Below, piece after piece: positions 33,626 to 42,526 of a stretch of DNA of 60,242 bases. The notes under the pieces were generated by a model, which saw only the letters and a program-made list of their open reading frames with translations, was not told the DNA's origin and did not search any database. The stretch is from Pseudomonadota bacterium (GTDB lineage: Bacteria; Desulfobacterota; JAPLJL01), in contig JAPLJI010000167.1 in the NCBI GenBank assembly GCA_026388655.1, positions 1 through 60,242 on the forward strand, written 5' to 3'. Numbering within the stretch: the first letter of the stretch is position 1; every line of letters starts with the position of its first letter. Position numbers and translations under genes: made by a program.

Positions 33626-36265
33626 TTATACGAAACTAATCTTTTTTTGTCGAACCTTCGCCGGGGCCTTTTCGCCCGGCCCCGCCTCCGCCTGCCCCTT
33701 CGCGGCGGCCGCTCCCGCCGGAGAAGCCGGGGCGGGAGAACTCATCTGGGCCGGGGCTTCCGCCGGGGCTTCCGCCGCTTCTTCCGGAGCGGCGGGTTCT
33801 CCCTCCGGCACCTCTTCCGGAGCCTCGACTTCCCCGCTGACTTCTCCCCCGGGTTCCGCGGAGGGCGATTTTCCTTTCAGCTCCGCGATCCTTTGCTTGA
33901 CTTCTCGGAATTCCGAATCGTTGCGGGCAATCCGCTCAAAAACCCGCATGGCCTCCTGAACCTTCCCGACGGTCTGGTAGGCCACCCCCAGCTCATAGGA
34001 CAGCTCGATCGCCCCGGTCTTTGAAATCGAAGGGGATTTGAGCCCCTTGATATAAAACTCGATGGCTTTTTCCATCATTTCCTTCTGGGAGTAGATAATC
34101 CCGATCAGGTTGTAGCAGTCGGCTTCCTTATCCGGATCGGATTTGGCCACCATCAATTCCTGGATGGCGTCATCCAGAAGCCCCATTTCCTTGTAGGCGA
34201 TCCCCAGATCGTAATGGGTCTGGGTATCATCCAGGCTGATTTCCTTCTCCACCCCCTTTTTAAACTCGCTGAAGATATCGTCGAAGCTGGGGCCGTCCTC
34301 GGGAGCGGCCTCCTCCCTCACCTCGGTCTCTAGTTCTTCCTCCAGTTCGTGGGCCAGGTCAAAACCCTCTTCCGCGCTTTCCGGCGCGGCGGTCTCCGGG
34401 CTGAAGAACGAGTCATCCTGCCGGCGCAGGAGTTTCTCCGGAGAGGAAGCGGCCGTCTCCGGTCTTTCCAATCCTTCTTCCGGCGGGATCACCAGTTCTT
34501 CCGGGCCTTCCTCCGGGGAAACCGCGCCGCCGCCGGAAATCTCCCGCAGGTGGTCCAAGGCCCGCTTCTCGTTCGGGTTGATTTTCAGGACCCGGTTATA
34601 AATCTTGACCGCTTCATCCTGCAATCCCTGCTGGAGGTAGAACTCGGCCTCATCCAGATCTTCCTCGACCTCGGCGGCCCCGCCTTTTTTCCCCTCTTCC
34701 TCGGGGGGAGCTTCGATCTCTCCGATTTTATCCCCGATTTCCAGGGTGGGGGCGGAGAAATCCGGGAGCGAAAGGGAAATTTCGGGCCCGGGAGAGGGCG
34801 CCGTGGGTTTTTCCTCCGAGTCGAAATCGACCTCTTCCTCGATGGCGGGAGCCGGTTCCGGGGTCAGCTTAATCGAGGGAGCTTCCGCCGGAAGTTCCAC
34901 CTCCGGGCCCTTGATAAACCCTTCCTCGGGAAACTCGATCTCAATCCCCTCGGAGATTCCCGACTTCGCGGGCGCTGGCGGAACCGCTTCCTCGGAAGGC
35001 AGTTGAAACTCAACGGCCGGCCGGATCTCGGGTTCGACTTTTTCCGGGGCTCGGGGAGGGGCGGCGGGCGTTTCCCTGGGCCGCTCCGCCTGGGCCGCGG
35101 GGCCGGCGATTTCGGCCAGTTTTTTCTGAATTATTTCGTTGCCGGGATCGCGCTTCAATACCTCGCGGAGAGCGTCCGCGGCTTTTTCTTTCAGGCCATA
35201 TTTGAGGTAAATATCCGCCTCGGTTAAAAAGCGGCTGGCGGCCCCGGCCCCGGTTGCGGCGGCGGGGGCCGGCCGGGCCGGGCCGGGAGCGGCCGGGGTC
35301 ACGGGAGCGATCCGCGGCGGGGCGGCCTTCGGAGCCGGAGCCGGCCGGGGCGCGAGCGGCGGCGCGGCCGCTTTCTTCCCGAGAATCTCCAGGGCCTCGG
35401 CGTCCTTGGGATCAAGCTTGAGAATGGCTTCGGCGGTTTCCTTTAAATTTTGTTGTTTCTCCTCGTCTTTGAAGATCCGGAGCATCTCCTTGTAGACCGA
35501 CTTGACCCGGTCCATCTTGCCCTGGAGCCGGTAGGCCGCCGCCAGGCAGGAGAGAACCTCCTCGTCCCTCCGGCCGCCTTCGATCAGGATCTTGACCTTG
35601 GCCAGGGCTTTCTCCGGTTCCTGGCGTTCGACGTAAATCTTGGCCAGCTCCTGCACCTCGGCATGGCTGTTGGGAATGATGCTTACCACGCGTTCCAGGA
35701 AATGAACCAGGTCATCCTGCCGCCCTTCGGCCCGGATCTCATTGGCGATCTTTTTGAATTCCTCCCGCGCTTCCGCTTCCTGACCCTCTTTAAAATTAAG
35801 CTCGGCGATCTTGGCCCGCGTCCCCAGGCCGGCGGGTTCGATCACCGCCATCTTCTTCAAGATTTTCAGGGCGGACTGGCTGTCCCCTTCTTTCTCGTAG
35901 TGATTGATCGCGATCCGGAACTGGCTGGTCGCCTCGCGGGAAAGCTGAAGTTTCTGGTAAAGGTCCCCCAGGCTGACAAAAAGGTCGGCCCGGGATTCGT
36001 CGATCTTCAGGGCCTGCTTATAAACCGCCACCGCCCGGGAATAAAACCCGGTCTTGGCATAACTTTCGGCCACCCGGACGAGTTCTTCGATCGCGGCGTC
36101 TTTCTGCCCCATCCGGGAATAAAGTTCCCCGATCTTGAGCCGGACGGCCTGATCACCGGGAAAGGCCTCCGCCAGGGTCTTGTATTCCTTCAGCGCCTTA
36201 TCCCATTGCTGCTTTTGGATCAGCTTCTGGGCGTTCTGGAGAATCTTGTTTTTATCTATCGCCAT
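33626..36265 (-). CDS. Large TPR-repeat scaffold protein
   Basis: An 879-residue protein with tetratricopeptide repeats at both ends. N-terminal TPRs span about 1-290 ('LIQKQQWDKALKEYKTLAEAFPGD', shortened here to its pattern, then 'YSRAVAVYKQALKI'). A 300-residue middle is Pro/Ala/Glu-rich low complexity, interrupted by short TPR-like helices ('EAEFYLQQGLQDEAVKIY'). C-terminal TPRs follow from about 690 ('THYDLGIAYKEMGLLDDAI', 'ELSYELGVAYQTVGKVQEAM'). No signal peptide, so it should be cytoplasmic. It is next to the ExeA-like ATPase, and proteins of this shape often accompany pilus and gliding machinery in Deltaproteobacteria. Specific partners unknown. Confidence 0.85.
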   Translation of the reverse strand: MAIDKNKILQNAQKLIQKQQWDKALKEYKTLAEAFPGDQAVRLKIGELYSRMGQKDAAIEELVRVAESYAKTGFYSRAVAVYKQALKIDESRADLFVSLGDLYQKLQLSREATSQFRIAINHYEKEGDSQSALKILKKMAVIEPAGLGTRAKIAELNFKEGQEAEAREEFKKIANEIRAEGRQDDLVHFLERVVSIIPNSHAEVQELAKIYVERQEPEKALAKVKILIEGGRRDEEVLSCLAAAYRLQGKMDRVKSVYKEMLRIFKDEEKQQNLKETAEAILKLDPKDAEALEILGKKAAAPPLAPRPAPAPKAAPPRIAPVTPAAPGPARPAPAAATGAGAASRFLTEADIYLKYGLKEKAADALREVLKRDPGNEIIQKKLAEIAGPAAQAERPRETPAAPPRAPEKVEPEIRPAVEFQLPSEEAVPPAPAKSGISEGIEIEFPEEGFIKGPEVELPAEAPSIKLTPEPAPAIEEEVDFDSEEKPTAPSPGPEISLSLPDFSAPTLEIGDKIGEIEAPPEEEGKKGGAAEVEEDLDEAEFYLQQGLQDEAVKIYNRVLKINPNEKRALDHLREISGGGAVSPEEGPEELVIPPEEGLERPETAASSPEKLLRRQDDSFFSPETAAPESAEEGFDLAHELEEELETEVREEAAPEDGPSFDDIFSEFKKGVEKEISLDDTQTHYDLGIAYKEMGLLDDAIQELMVAKSDPDKEADCYNLIGIIYSQKEMMEKAIEFYIKGLKSPSISKTGAIELSYELGVAYQTVGKVQEAMRVFERIARNDSEFREVKQRIAELKGKSPSAEPGGEVSGEVEAPEEVPEGEPAAPEEAAEAPAEAPAQMSSPAPASPAGAAAAKGQAEAGPGEKAPAKVRQKKISFV

Positions 36266-36326
36266 TTTCCTGTGAATTTAAGCCTAAAAATTCGATTCCA
36301 GGTCTAATTTATAATTTTACCATTCC

Positions 36327-36411
36327 GATCACACCGAGGTAAGTACCTACACTCCTTCTTGAACCTTGAACTTGTTCGATCATACCGAGGTAAGTACCTC
36401 CACCCCTTCCT
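36327..36411. repeat. Imperfect direct duplication of the 3' end of the peptidase gene
   Basis: Bases 36378-36411 and 36327-36361 are the same sequence with a few changes, offset by 51 bases (17 codons). Between them is a piece of the 'gaaccttgaacttg' heptameric repeat. The outer copy lies beyond the stop codon. Confidence 0.8.
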
Positions 36412-37435
36412 CGGTTACCAGGACCATGTCCTCAATCCGGACCCCTCCCAGTTCGGGTATATATACACCCGGTTCAATGGTAAAAACCATCCCCTCTTCC
36501 AGGATCACCTCGGAATCCTCCGAAATCGCGGGCGCCTCGTGCACGGAAAGGCCGACCCCGTGCCCGGTTGAGTGGCGTAAAAATTCCCCCCAGCCGGCGG
36601 CGGCGATGCGGCTCCGGGCCGCGCGATCCACGGTTTTAGCCGCCACCCCGGGGCGGACCGCGGCGATGGCTTCCTCCTGGGCGGCCCGGACCGTCTGGTA
36701 GATCCGGTCCTCTTCCCGCTCCCCTTTCCCCTCCCCGAGCCAGGTGGTGCGGGTCTGGTCGGAGGCATATCCCTCCGCCCGGGCCCCAAAATCCATAAGA
36801 ACAAGTTCCCCGTCTGAGAGAAGCCTGGCCGAGGGGATGGCGTGGGGGAGAGCCGAGCGCGGGCCGGAAGCCACAATCGGGTCAAAAGGCAGTGTTTCCG
36901 AGCCCAGGCGGCGGGCGGCGTATTCAAATTCCAGGGCGATGTCCCGTTCCCGGCCCCCCGAACGGATCCGGGGCCGGATCTCGAGAAAAGCCTTTTCGGC
37001 GATCTCGATGGCCCGGCGGATTCTCTCGATTTCGCCGGGCTCCTTTATCATGCGCAGGGTTTTCAGTTCGTCCCCCAGGGGAAAAAGCTCCCACCCGGGG
37101 GAAAGTTCCCGAAGCCGCTGGAAACCGATATAGGGAATCCCTTCGGCTTCAAAACCAACCTTCTCGAAGCCCTGATTTTTGATCACTTCCGCCGTCCCGG
37201 AGAGCCAGCTCTGGGAAAGCCGGAAATCGAACTCCGGGGCCTCTTCCCGGGCCTGGGTCAGGTATCTTCCGTCGGAAACCAGGAACCCCCTTTCCAACCC
37301 GAAGACCAGGATGCCTTCTCCCCGGAAACCGGAAAGGTAGCGAACAAACTCCGGGCTGAAAAAAAGCAGGGCATCCAGCTTTTGGGCCCGGGCCAGTTTA
37401 AAAGCCCGGTTGATTCTTTCTTCCGGCCAACCCAT
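36380..37435 (-). CDS. pepQ: Xaa-Pro aminopeptidase / proline dipeptidase (M24B)
   Basis: A cytosolic metallopeptidase of 351 residues that removes the residue before proline. A creatinase-like N-terminal domain (about 1-120, 'YLSGFRGEGILVF') precedes the pita-bread catalytic domain. The five metal ligands are visible in order: Asp in 'LVLMDFGA', Asp in 'YASDQTRT', His in 'STGHGVGLSVHE', Glu in 'FTIEPGVYIP' and Glu in 'VRIEDMVLV'. Length and layout are normal. In Geobacter-like genomes a peptidase of this family also lies downstream of the pil/aro genes. The 3' end is duplicated after the stop codon. Ribosome-binding site not strong. Confidence 0.93.
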   Translation of the reverse strand: MGWPEERINRAFKLARAQKLDALLFFSPEFVRYLSGFRGEGILVFGLERGFLVSDGRYLTQAREEAPEFDFRLSQSWLSGTAEVIKNQGFEKVGFEAEGIPYIGFQRLRELSPGWELFPLGDELKTLRMIKEPGEIERIRRAIEIAEKAFLEIRPRIRSGGRERDIALEFEYAARRLGSETLPFDPIVASGPRSALPHAIPSARLLSDGELVLMDFGARAEGYASDQTRTTWLGEGKGEREEDRIYQTVRAAQEEAIAAVRPGVAAKTVDRAARSRIAAAGWGEFLRHSTGHGVGLSVHEAPAISEDSEVILEEGMVFTIEPGVYIPELGGVRIEDMVLVTEEGVEVLTSV

Positions 37436-37648
37436 CTCCGGTTTTCCTTCCCGGGAAAAACCTACTTTCCTATCTTTTCGGGCGGCAATAGAATGCCGCC
37501 CCTACATAGAAAACGTTTAAAATCTTAACGTAGGGGAGCCCTTCATGGTAAAACTTTTCAGGGTAAACCATTCCATTGGCTCCCTTCCGGGTGGCTGAAT
37601 CAGAGCCCCAGCTAAAGAGGGTGTCCAACGGACGATTTTGCGGTCCAT

Positions 37649-38014
37649 CTACAACTCCTGCCGCAGACGGGGCAGTTCCCGGCGCATCAGGTAACGGACC
37701 TTCCCGAAATTACCCTCCCGGCCGAGCACCACCACCAGGAAATACTCCGGGGTGATCATCCTCATCACCACGATGTTGCCGAGCAAGACCAGGGACAGTT
37801 CCTCGAAGCTTTCCGAGCCCAGGGCCTGGGTGACGCGGCCGATCTCCCCGGTCAGGGTGACCAGTTCCACCCCCAGCGCCTGGATATCCATCCCCCCGTC
37901 GGAATCGGGCCGGATGAAGGTCTCCAGGGCGATCCCATCCCGGCCGATGATCAGCCCGGCCCGGCCGCCTTCCACCCCCTGGACGATATCCTGTAAAATC
38001 TTCTCAAAAACCAT
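37649..38014 (-). CDS. Roadblock/LC7-domain protein (MglB-like)
   Basis: A 121-residue single Roadblock/LC7 domain. Pattern 'ILQDIVQGVEGGRAGLIIGRDGIAL' (opening helix and strand, here cut to the motif 'GLIIGRDGI') followed by 'LVLLGNIVVMRMITPEYFLVVVL' strands matches MglB-type proteins, which regulate small Ras-like GTPases for cell polarity and pilus positioning. No MglA GTPase gene is in this window. Start at 38014 has GGAGGAG upstream. It lies 38 bases after a TPR gene, so the two are probably one transcript. Confidence 0.85.
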   Translation of the reverse strand: MVFEKILQDIVQGVEGGRAGLIIGRDGIALETFIRPDSDGGMDIQALGVELVTLTGEIGRVTQALGSESFEELSLVLLGNIVVMRMITPEYFLVVVLGREGNFGKVRYLMRRELPRLRQEL

Positions 38015-38052
38015 GTTCTCCTCCGCGTCTTTCCCCCGGGGAAAATCCCCCC

Positions 38053-39351
38053 TCAGTGAGTTTCCCCGCGGATTTTCTGAATATTTTCCAACCAGTTTTT
38101 CAAAATCCGGATTTTTTTCTCGGTCAGGGTCGTTTCCCCGGTCGTGATCGCCGCATCCGGCGGCGCGGCGGCCCCTCCGGGGACCAGCCGGGAGAGTTCC
38201 ACCACCCGCTGGATTATATCCCGCGCTCCGGGATTTTCTTTCAGAATCTCCCGGTAAACGTTCAGGGCCTTATCCAGGAGGCCCTGCTTCACGTAAATCT
38301 CGGCAATGGTGGGGGTGGCAATTTCAGATTCAGAAACCGGTTGATCCTTTTGAACCTTGAACTCTGAACCTTTGAACCTTTCTGTTTCTGGTTCAGGCTC
38401 TAATGCAGGTTCAGGCCCGGGAACCAAGTCTGACAGGTCCGACTGGTCAGACAGGTCCGACGGTTTTCCCGGCTCTGTCTCAACCGCGGGCTGGGAATCA
38501 TCTTCTATTTCCAGTTCATCCGTTTTTTCCGGTTCGGGACGGCTCGGGGCTTCGGAAGGCTCGGGCTCAAGCTCAGGCTCGGGCCGGGGCACCGATTCAG
38601 GTTTCGCTTCGATTTCTTCAGCTTGCGCCCGGGAAAACGCTTCGGAAACCAAATCTTCCGGTTCGGCAATCATTTCAGTTTTCGGTTCCGCCCGGGAAGA
38701 CTCGGATTCGGGGATAGGGACGGGTTTAGTCTCTGGTTCTGGTTCAGAAACAGTTTGAGTCTTTGGTTGAAGCTCGGGTTGAGGTTGAGGTTCAGATTCA
38801 GAAACCGGTTGATCCTTTTGAACCTTGAACTCTGAACCTTTGAACCTTTCTGTTTCTGGTTCAGGCTCAGGCAAAGGGTGAGGTTCGGGAACGGGTTGAG
38901 ACTCAGGCTGGGCCAGGGCTTTTAATTTTTCTTCCGCCTCTTTATCCCCGGGGGAGAGGGTTAAAACCAGGGAAAACAGGCGCTTGGCCTTTTCTTTTTC
39001 CCCCCGGCGGAAATAGATCTCCCCCAAGACCTTCTGGGCGACGATGTTATCCGGGCTGACCTTGGTAACGTTTTCCAGCTCCTGGAGGGCCTCGGAAAGC
39101 ATCCCCTTTTCAAAATAAGCCCGGCCTAGGGCCACCCTGCCGCTGTGATAAGCGGGATGGATTTTCAGGCCGTCCTGGGCCACCATGACGGCCTCGTCCA
39201 GCATCCCGGCCCGGCGGTAGGCCTCGGCCAGGGGGGCGAAGGCCCGGGATTTCGGATCCTTGGCCAGGGCCGTGGCATACTTTTCGATCTCCGCGGATAT
39301 CCTGATTTCTTTTACCCCGGTTTTTTCTTCGGGTTTGCCGGTTTCGGGCAT
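38053..39351 (-). CDS. TPR protein with long acidic low-complexity linker containing repeat-derived segments
   Basis: A 432-residue protein with N-terminal TPR helices (about 15-135: 'AFAPLAEAYRRAGMLDEAV', 'HSGRVALGRAYFEKGMLSEAL', 'KVLGEIYFRRGEKEKAKRLF'), a Pro/Glu/Ser-rich linker of about 200 residues, and one C-terminal TPR ('AEIYVKQGLLDKALNVYREI') before a 'RGETH' end. Within the linker an identical 26-residue block ('ERFKGSEFKVQKDQPVSESE' core) appears twice; its DNA is the spacer repeat of the GAACCTT family. I use the ATG at 39351 with GGGGGAAG upstream; 30 upstream residues are dropped. It precedes the Roadblock gene in the same direction. Confidence 0.8.
   Translation of the reverse strand: MPETGKPEEKTGVKEIRISAEIEKYATALAKDPKSRAFAPLAEAYRRAGMLDEAVMVAQDGLKIHPAYHSGRVALGRAYFEKGMLSEALQELENVTKVSPDNIVAQKVLGEIYFRRGEKEKAKRLFSLVLTLSPGDKEAEEKLKALAQPESQPVPEPHPLPEPEPETERFKGSEFKVQKDQPVSESEPQPQPELQPKTQTVSEPEPETKPVPIPESESSRAEPKTEMIAEPEDLVSEAFSRAQAEEIEAKPESVPRPEPELEPEPSEAPSRPEPEKTDELEIEDDSQPAVETEPGKPSDLSDQSDLSDLVPGPEPALEPEPETERFKGSEFKVQKDQPVSESEIATPTIAEIYVKQGLLDKALNVYREILKENPGARDIIQRVVELSRLVPGGAAAPPDAAITTGETTLTEKKIRILKNWLENIQKIRGETH
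38323..38400. repeat. Identical 78-bp block inside coding sequence, copy 1
   Basis: Carries heptamers GAACCTT, GAACTCT, GAACCTT and is identical to the block at 38791-38868. 78 bp is 26 codons, so it does not disturb the frame. Confidence 0.9.
38791..38868. repeat. Identical 78-bp block inside coding sequence, copy 2
   Basis: Same sequence as 38323-38400, 468 bases apart, in the same frame of the TPR gene. Confidence 0.9.
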
Positions 39352-39488
39352 AATTTTTCTTCCCCCAGAATCTCCCCTCTCCCCCGGGTAGCCCCCGAGT
39401 CTTGCTCGGGGGAGAGGATAAAGAAGAGGCGGTCTGAACAAGTTTACCTTAGAATTTAATCATATAGCCCGTCTTCCCGTCAAACAAA

Positions 39489-39510
39489 GAGGCGGGGTTT
39501 CCCCCGCCTC
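39489..39510 (-). terminator. Rho-independent terminator after the Ig-like gene
   Basis: On the minus strand a 9-bp stem GAGGCGGGG / CCCCGCCTC with a GAAA loop is followed by TTTGTTTG. It lies about 75 bases after the stop at 39587, ending the aroB/Ig-like transcript. Confidence 0.8.
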
Positions 39511-39586
39511 CAAAGAAATCACCAACACTTTTAAACCCGCAAATCATAGACTCATAAAACCTACCCCTTATTCAAAAAACTTTTCT

Positions 39587-42023
39587 TTACTTGACCTGCC
39601 CCGTTAGGGTGTCAGTTGCTTTATAACTGCCGCACGTATTGCTCCAGGTCGCGGTGATATCCACTTCACAGGGTCCGGCGGCTTTGCCTGTTACGGTAAA
39701 TTCGAAATGGGTCCAGGCTTGACCTATTGGATCAGCATTAACGTAGGCCAAGGAAGGAAAGACCGTGCAATTAGCGCTGGTATCACTTGAAACCGCAAAG
39801 CCCACGCTGATAGTATCCAGAGGATTATAGTTTTCATCCGAGAGATCGAGAACAAAATAATTTGTTCCCGTGCCAGTGATGTCAATTGTAGCCGGGGGTG
39901 AGTCGCATCCGGCGGAGTCAACTTTATATATGGAGGATCTTGTATTTGAACTGGTAAATAAATTGGAAATGGTTGTCCAGATCATTATTTGAGCGTCCCA
40001 TATCCCGTTGGGCCCGTCGAATCGACCGTTGCTATTGTAATCGATGTAAAACTCGGCCTCGTTCCACATCCCATCCCCGGAGGTCCGGCCCGGGAGCCAC
40101 TTATCTTTGAAGCCCTCTCCCGGGAAGCAGACACAGCCGCTCGGGTTCTGATTACAATCCTGAGAAGGAACGGTTCGGTTCTCAAGATTACCCAGGCAGA
40201 TCTCACCCGAATCCCAACGGTTGTTGCAATCGGTGGCGGGGGCGTCGCAGTCGGTGAAATAGCCATCGGTATCATCGTCGATGAGATTATTATCAACCCA
40301 CGGGGTGGGAGGATCATACTTATCCGGGGTTTGATTCTTGGATGACCAGGCGTTTCCGTATACATCCACCCCATCGGTGAATGGCTCAGCGTAATCATAA
40401 ATACGATCGTCGTCGGCATCCAGATAAGGCTCGGAAAGATCCACGAAGACTTCACCCGAATCGTAGATTCCGTTGCCGTTTTTATCGTCAAACGATTCTT
40501 CTCCAATCGTGGTAATCAGGATGGTGTTTACCCCGTCCCGCGGATTATAGGTATGATGGGGCCCGTAGAATAGATCGGTTGCCCAACGCTCCGGCGTGCA
40601 GGGATGGAGGCAGGTATTGAATCCGCATTGATAATAAGCGCCCGGTCCCACATCCTGAGGGGCCGGCCCCTGGGCTTGCAGGGTGGCCACCGCCAGTCCG
40701 TTGGCATTGGTCACAATGTAAGGTGAAATCGCGCCCCCTTCGGTAAAGAAATTCACCGACGTGCCCTTAACGGCAAAGTTAGAATACCGGTCAGCCAGAT
40801 AAGCGGTGATCGAGGTAGTGTGTCCGTAACAGTCAAGCGCGGGCATATTTAGACCGTTATTGGCGATGGAGAGGGAAAGATTATTCATTGAGGGAAGGGC
40901 CGCGCCGATGGAGATACCGATCGAAGCGGAAGTCAGGGTAAAATCATCCGGCAGAATGGCGGGGGTCCCGTTGTCGCTGAGGGTCGAGGTTTCATTAATC
41001 CTGATGGTAGAGGGGGGGGGCCGTAGCTGGAATATCCACGGTCAGGTTGACGGAGGCAACGGCGTGAAGCCCCACCCGGGCCGTGATGACCGCCGTCCCC
41101 GAGTAAGCCCCGGCGGTAAATTTGGCTTGCGCCAGTCCGCCGGTCGTCTCGACCGAAGGGGTAATCGCCGCTCCCAGCAGGTTGGTGGTGAAAGTAACCG
41201 GGGTGTGATCCCAGGCCAGGTTTCCCTGGGTGTCCAGAACCTCCGCGGTAACCGTCGCGCTCCCCCCCGCCAGGATCATCGCAGCCGAAAGGCTGAGACT
41301 GGGAATGACCAGATCCAAAACCTTGATTTTCAAGCTCTTATCGGTCGAGCTGCCCGCCATGACCGTGATCGTCACTCCCGACGACCAGCCGGGAGTGGAA
41401 GCGGCGGTCAAGGTGGCCGTCGCCACTCCCCCCACGGTGTAAACCGGACTGTCAATGGAGGCTCCGGGAAGGGCCGAGGAGAATGTGACCTCGGTTCCGT
41501 CCGGGGCCAGTTCGCCCTCACCGTCCTTGATTTCGGCGGAGATCGAAGAAGCCCCGAAAATCGGGATCTGGGCGGGAGAAGCCGAGGCGATGATGGTGTA
41601 GGGTTGATCCGCGGAGGTGGCCTCGGTGAATTCCACCCTCAGGGTTTTCGAAAAGGTATCGCTTTGCGCCTTAAGGGTAACCGTGCCGGCCGTGGTCCCG
41701 CTGGTCAGGGTGGTCCGGGCGATCCCGCTGGTGGTGGTAGTGGAAGCGGGGTAGACCGTTCCGCCCACCGCGGTTTCCAGGGAAAGGGTCACCGTCGTTC
41801 CATCCGCTACCGAACTCGAATCCCGGGTATTCACCAACTTGGCGGTAATGGTTGAGGTGGACAACCCGTTTGCCGGGATCGAGGTCGGATCGGCGCTCAG
41901 GGTAATGGTCACCCTGTTGGTCCCCGATTGACCGTCCCATCCGTTTTCATTCCCGCCGCAGGCGGAAAAAACCAGCAGGAATGCCAGGCCGATAATTAAG
42001 CCGGAGCCCTTTATCTTTTTCAT
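39587..42023 (-). pseudogene. Ig-like (Big_1-type) surface lipoprotein, split by a frameshift at a run of nine G
   Basis: Two adjoining frames (42023 to 40995, and 40888 back to 39587) become one protein of about 811 residues if one base is removed from the G9 run at 41012-41020: the joined sequence reads 'DIPATAPPSTIRINETS' and continues in frame to 'ALPSMNNLSLSIAN'. The first half has a lipoprotein signal ('LLVFSAC') and several Ig-like domains of the invasin/Big_1 kind ('ADPTSIPANGLSTSTITAKL', 'VTFSSALPGASIDSPV'). The second half contains 'TNANGLAVATLQAQGP' and calcium-loop-like 'DKNGNGIYDSGE', 'DYNSNGRFDG'. Cell-surface protein; adhesion or structural role inferred. Could be a sequence error, a phase-variable switch or a real mutation. 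Confidence 0.75.
41012..41020. other. Homopolymer of nine G at the frameshift
   Basis: Nine consecutive G (C on the coding strand). Eight would restore one continuous reading frame between the two halves of the Ig-like gene. Confidence 0.9.
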
Positions 42024-42082
42024 TTTGAAGCCATCCTTACCTTTCATTTTACCCCCCGGGTGCTTCCCCGGCAAATCCGGCC

Positions 42083-42511
42083 TTAGATTGCTGCCGGAAC
42101 CGCTTTCGTGATCTTGGTTTGAGCACTTACGGTCCCGATGTCGGCGGATATGGTTATATCACCTTCAAAATTCCCGTAAACCAGGATGTTGGCGGTGGCC
42201 ACCCCGGCGTTGTCGGTCTTGATCGTGACATCGTTGCCCAGGGACCCGCCGAGGTCATCGATAATTTCCACCCCGTCGCAGCAGACCATGAATTCCACAT
42301 CCACATTGTTCAGGGGGTTGTTGTCCTTGTCCACCACCACCGCTTTGGTGATGAAAACCATGTCCCCGGCCGAGGTATAGGTGGTATCTTCAGGCATGGT
42401 TATCGTGGAGCCGAATGGAGCCTGGTTGATGTCGCCGCAGCTCAGGGTCAGCAGCAAAACCCCGAGGATAAATACCCAGCCCTTACCCAGAAAAGCCTTG
42501 TCTTTTTTCAT
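42083..42511 (-). CDS. Small Ig-like (Big_1-type) lipoprotein
   Basis: A 142-residue lipoprotein: signal sequence 'VFILGVLLLTLSCGD' with the lipobox cysteine near residue 25, then a single beta-sandwich domain with 'AVVVDKDNNPLNNVDVEF' and 'TDNAGVATANILVYGNFEGD', the typical strand pattern of bacterial Ig-like domains of the Big_1 type. Its perfect ribosome-binding site overlaps the stop codon of aroB, and its stop is nine bases before the longest frame of the next Ig-like gene, so the three genes form one transcript. Probably an outer-membrane-attached companion of the larger Ig-like protein. Confidence 0.8.
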   Translation of the reverse strand: MKKDKAFLGKGWVFILGVLLLTLSCGDINQAPFGSTITMPEDTTYTSAGDMVFITKAVVVDKDNNPLNNVDVEFMVCCDGVEIIDDLGGSLGNDVTIKTDNAGVATANILVYGNFEGDITISADIGTVSAQTKITKAVPAAI

Positions 42512-42518
42512 TATTATT

Positions 42519-42526
42519 ACCTCCTT
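42519..42526 (-). promoter_or_regulatory. Ribosome-binding site overlapping the aroB stop codon
   Basis: AAGGAGGT on the minus strand; two of its bases are in the TAA of aroB (42525-42527), and it sits seven bases before the ATG at 42511. This implies translational coupling. Confidence 0.8.

Noticed and set aside
40889-40994. Gap between two separate Ig-like genes
   Set aside because: The gap reads through in one frame once one G is removed from the G9 run, so it is one split gene rather than two.
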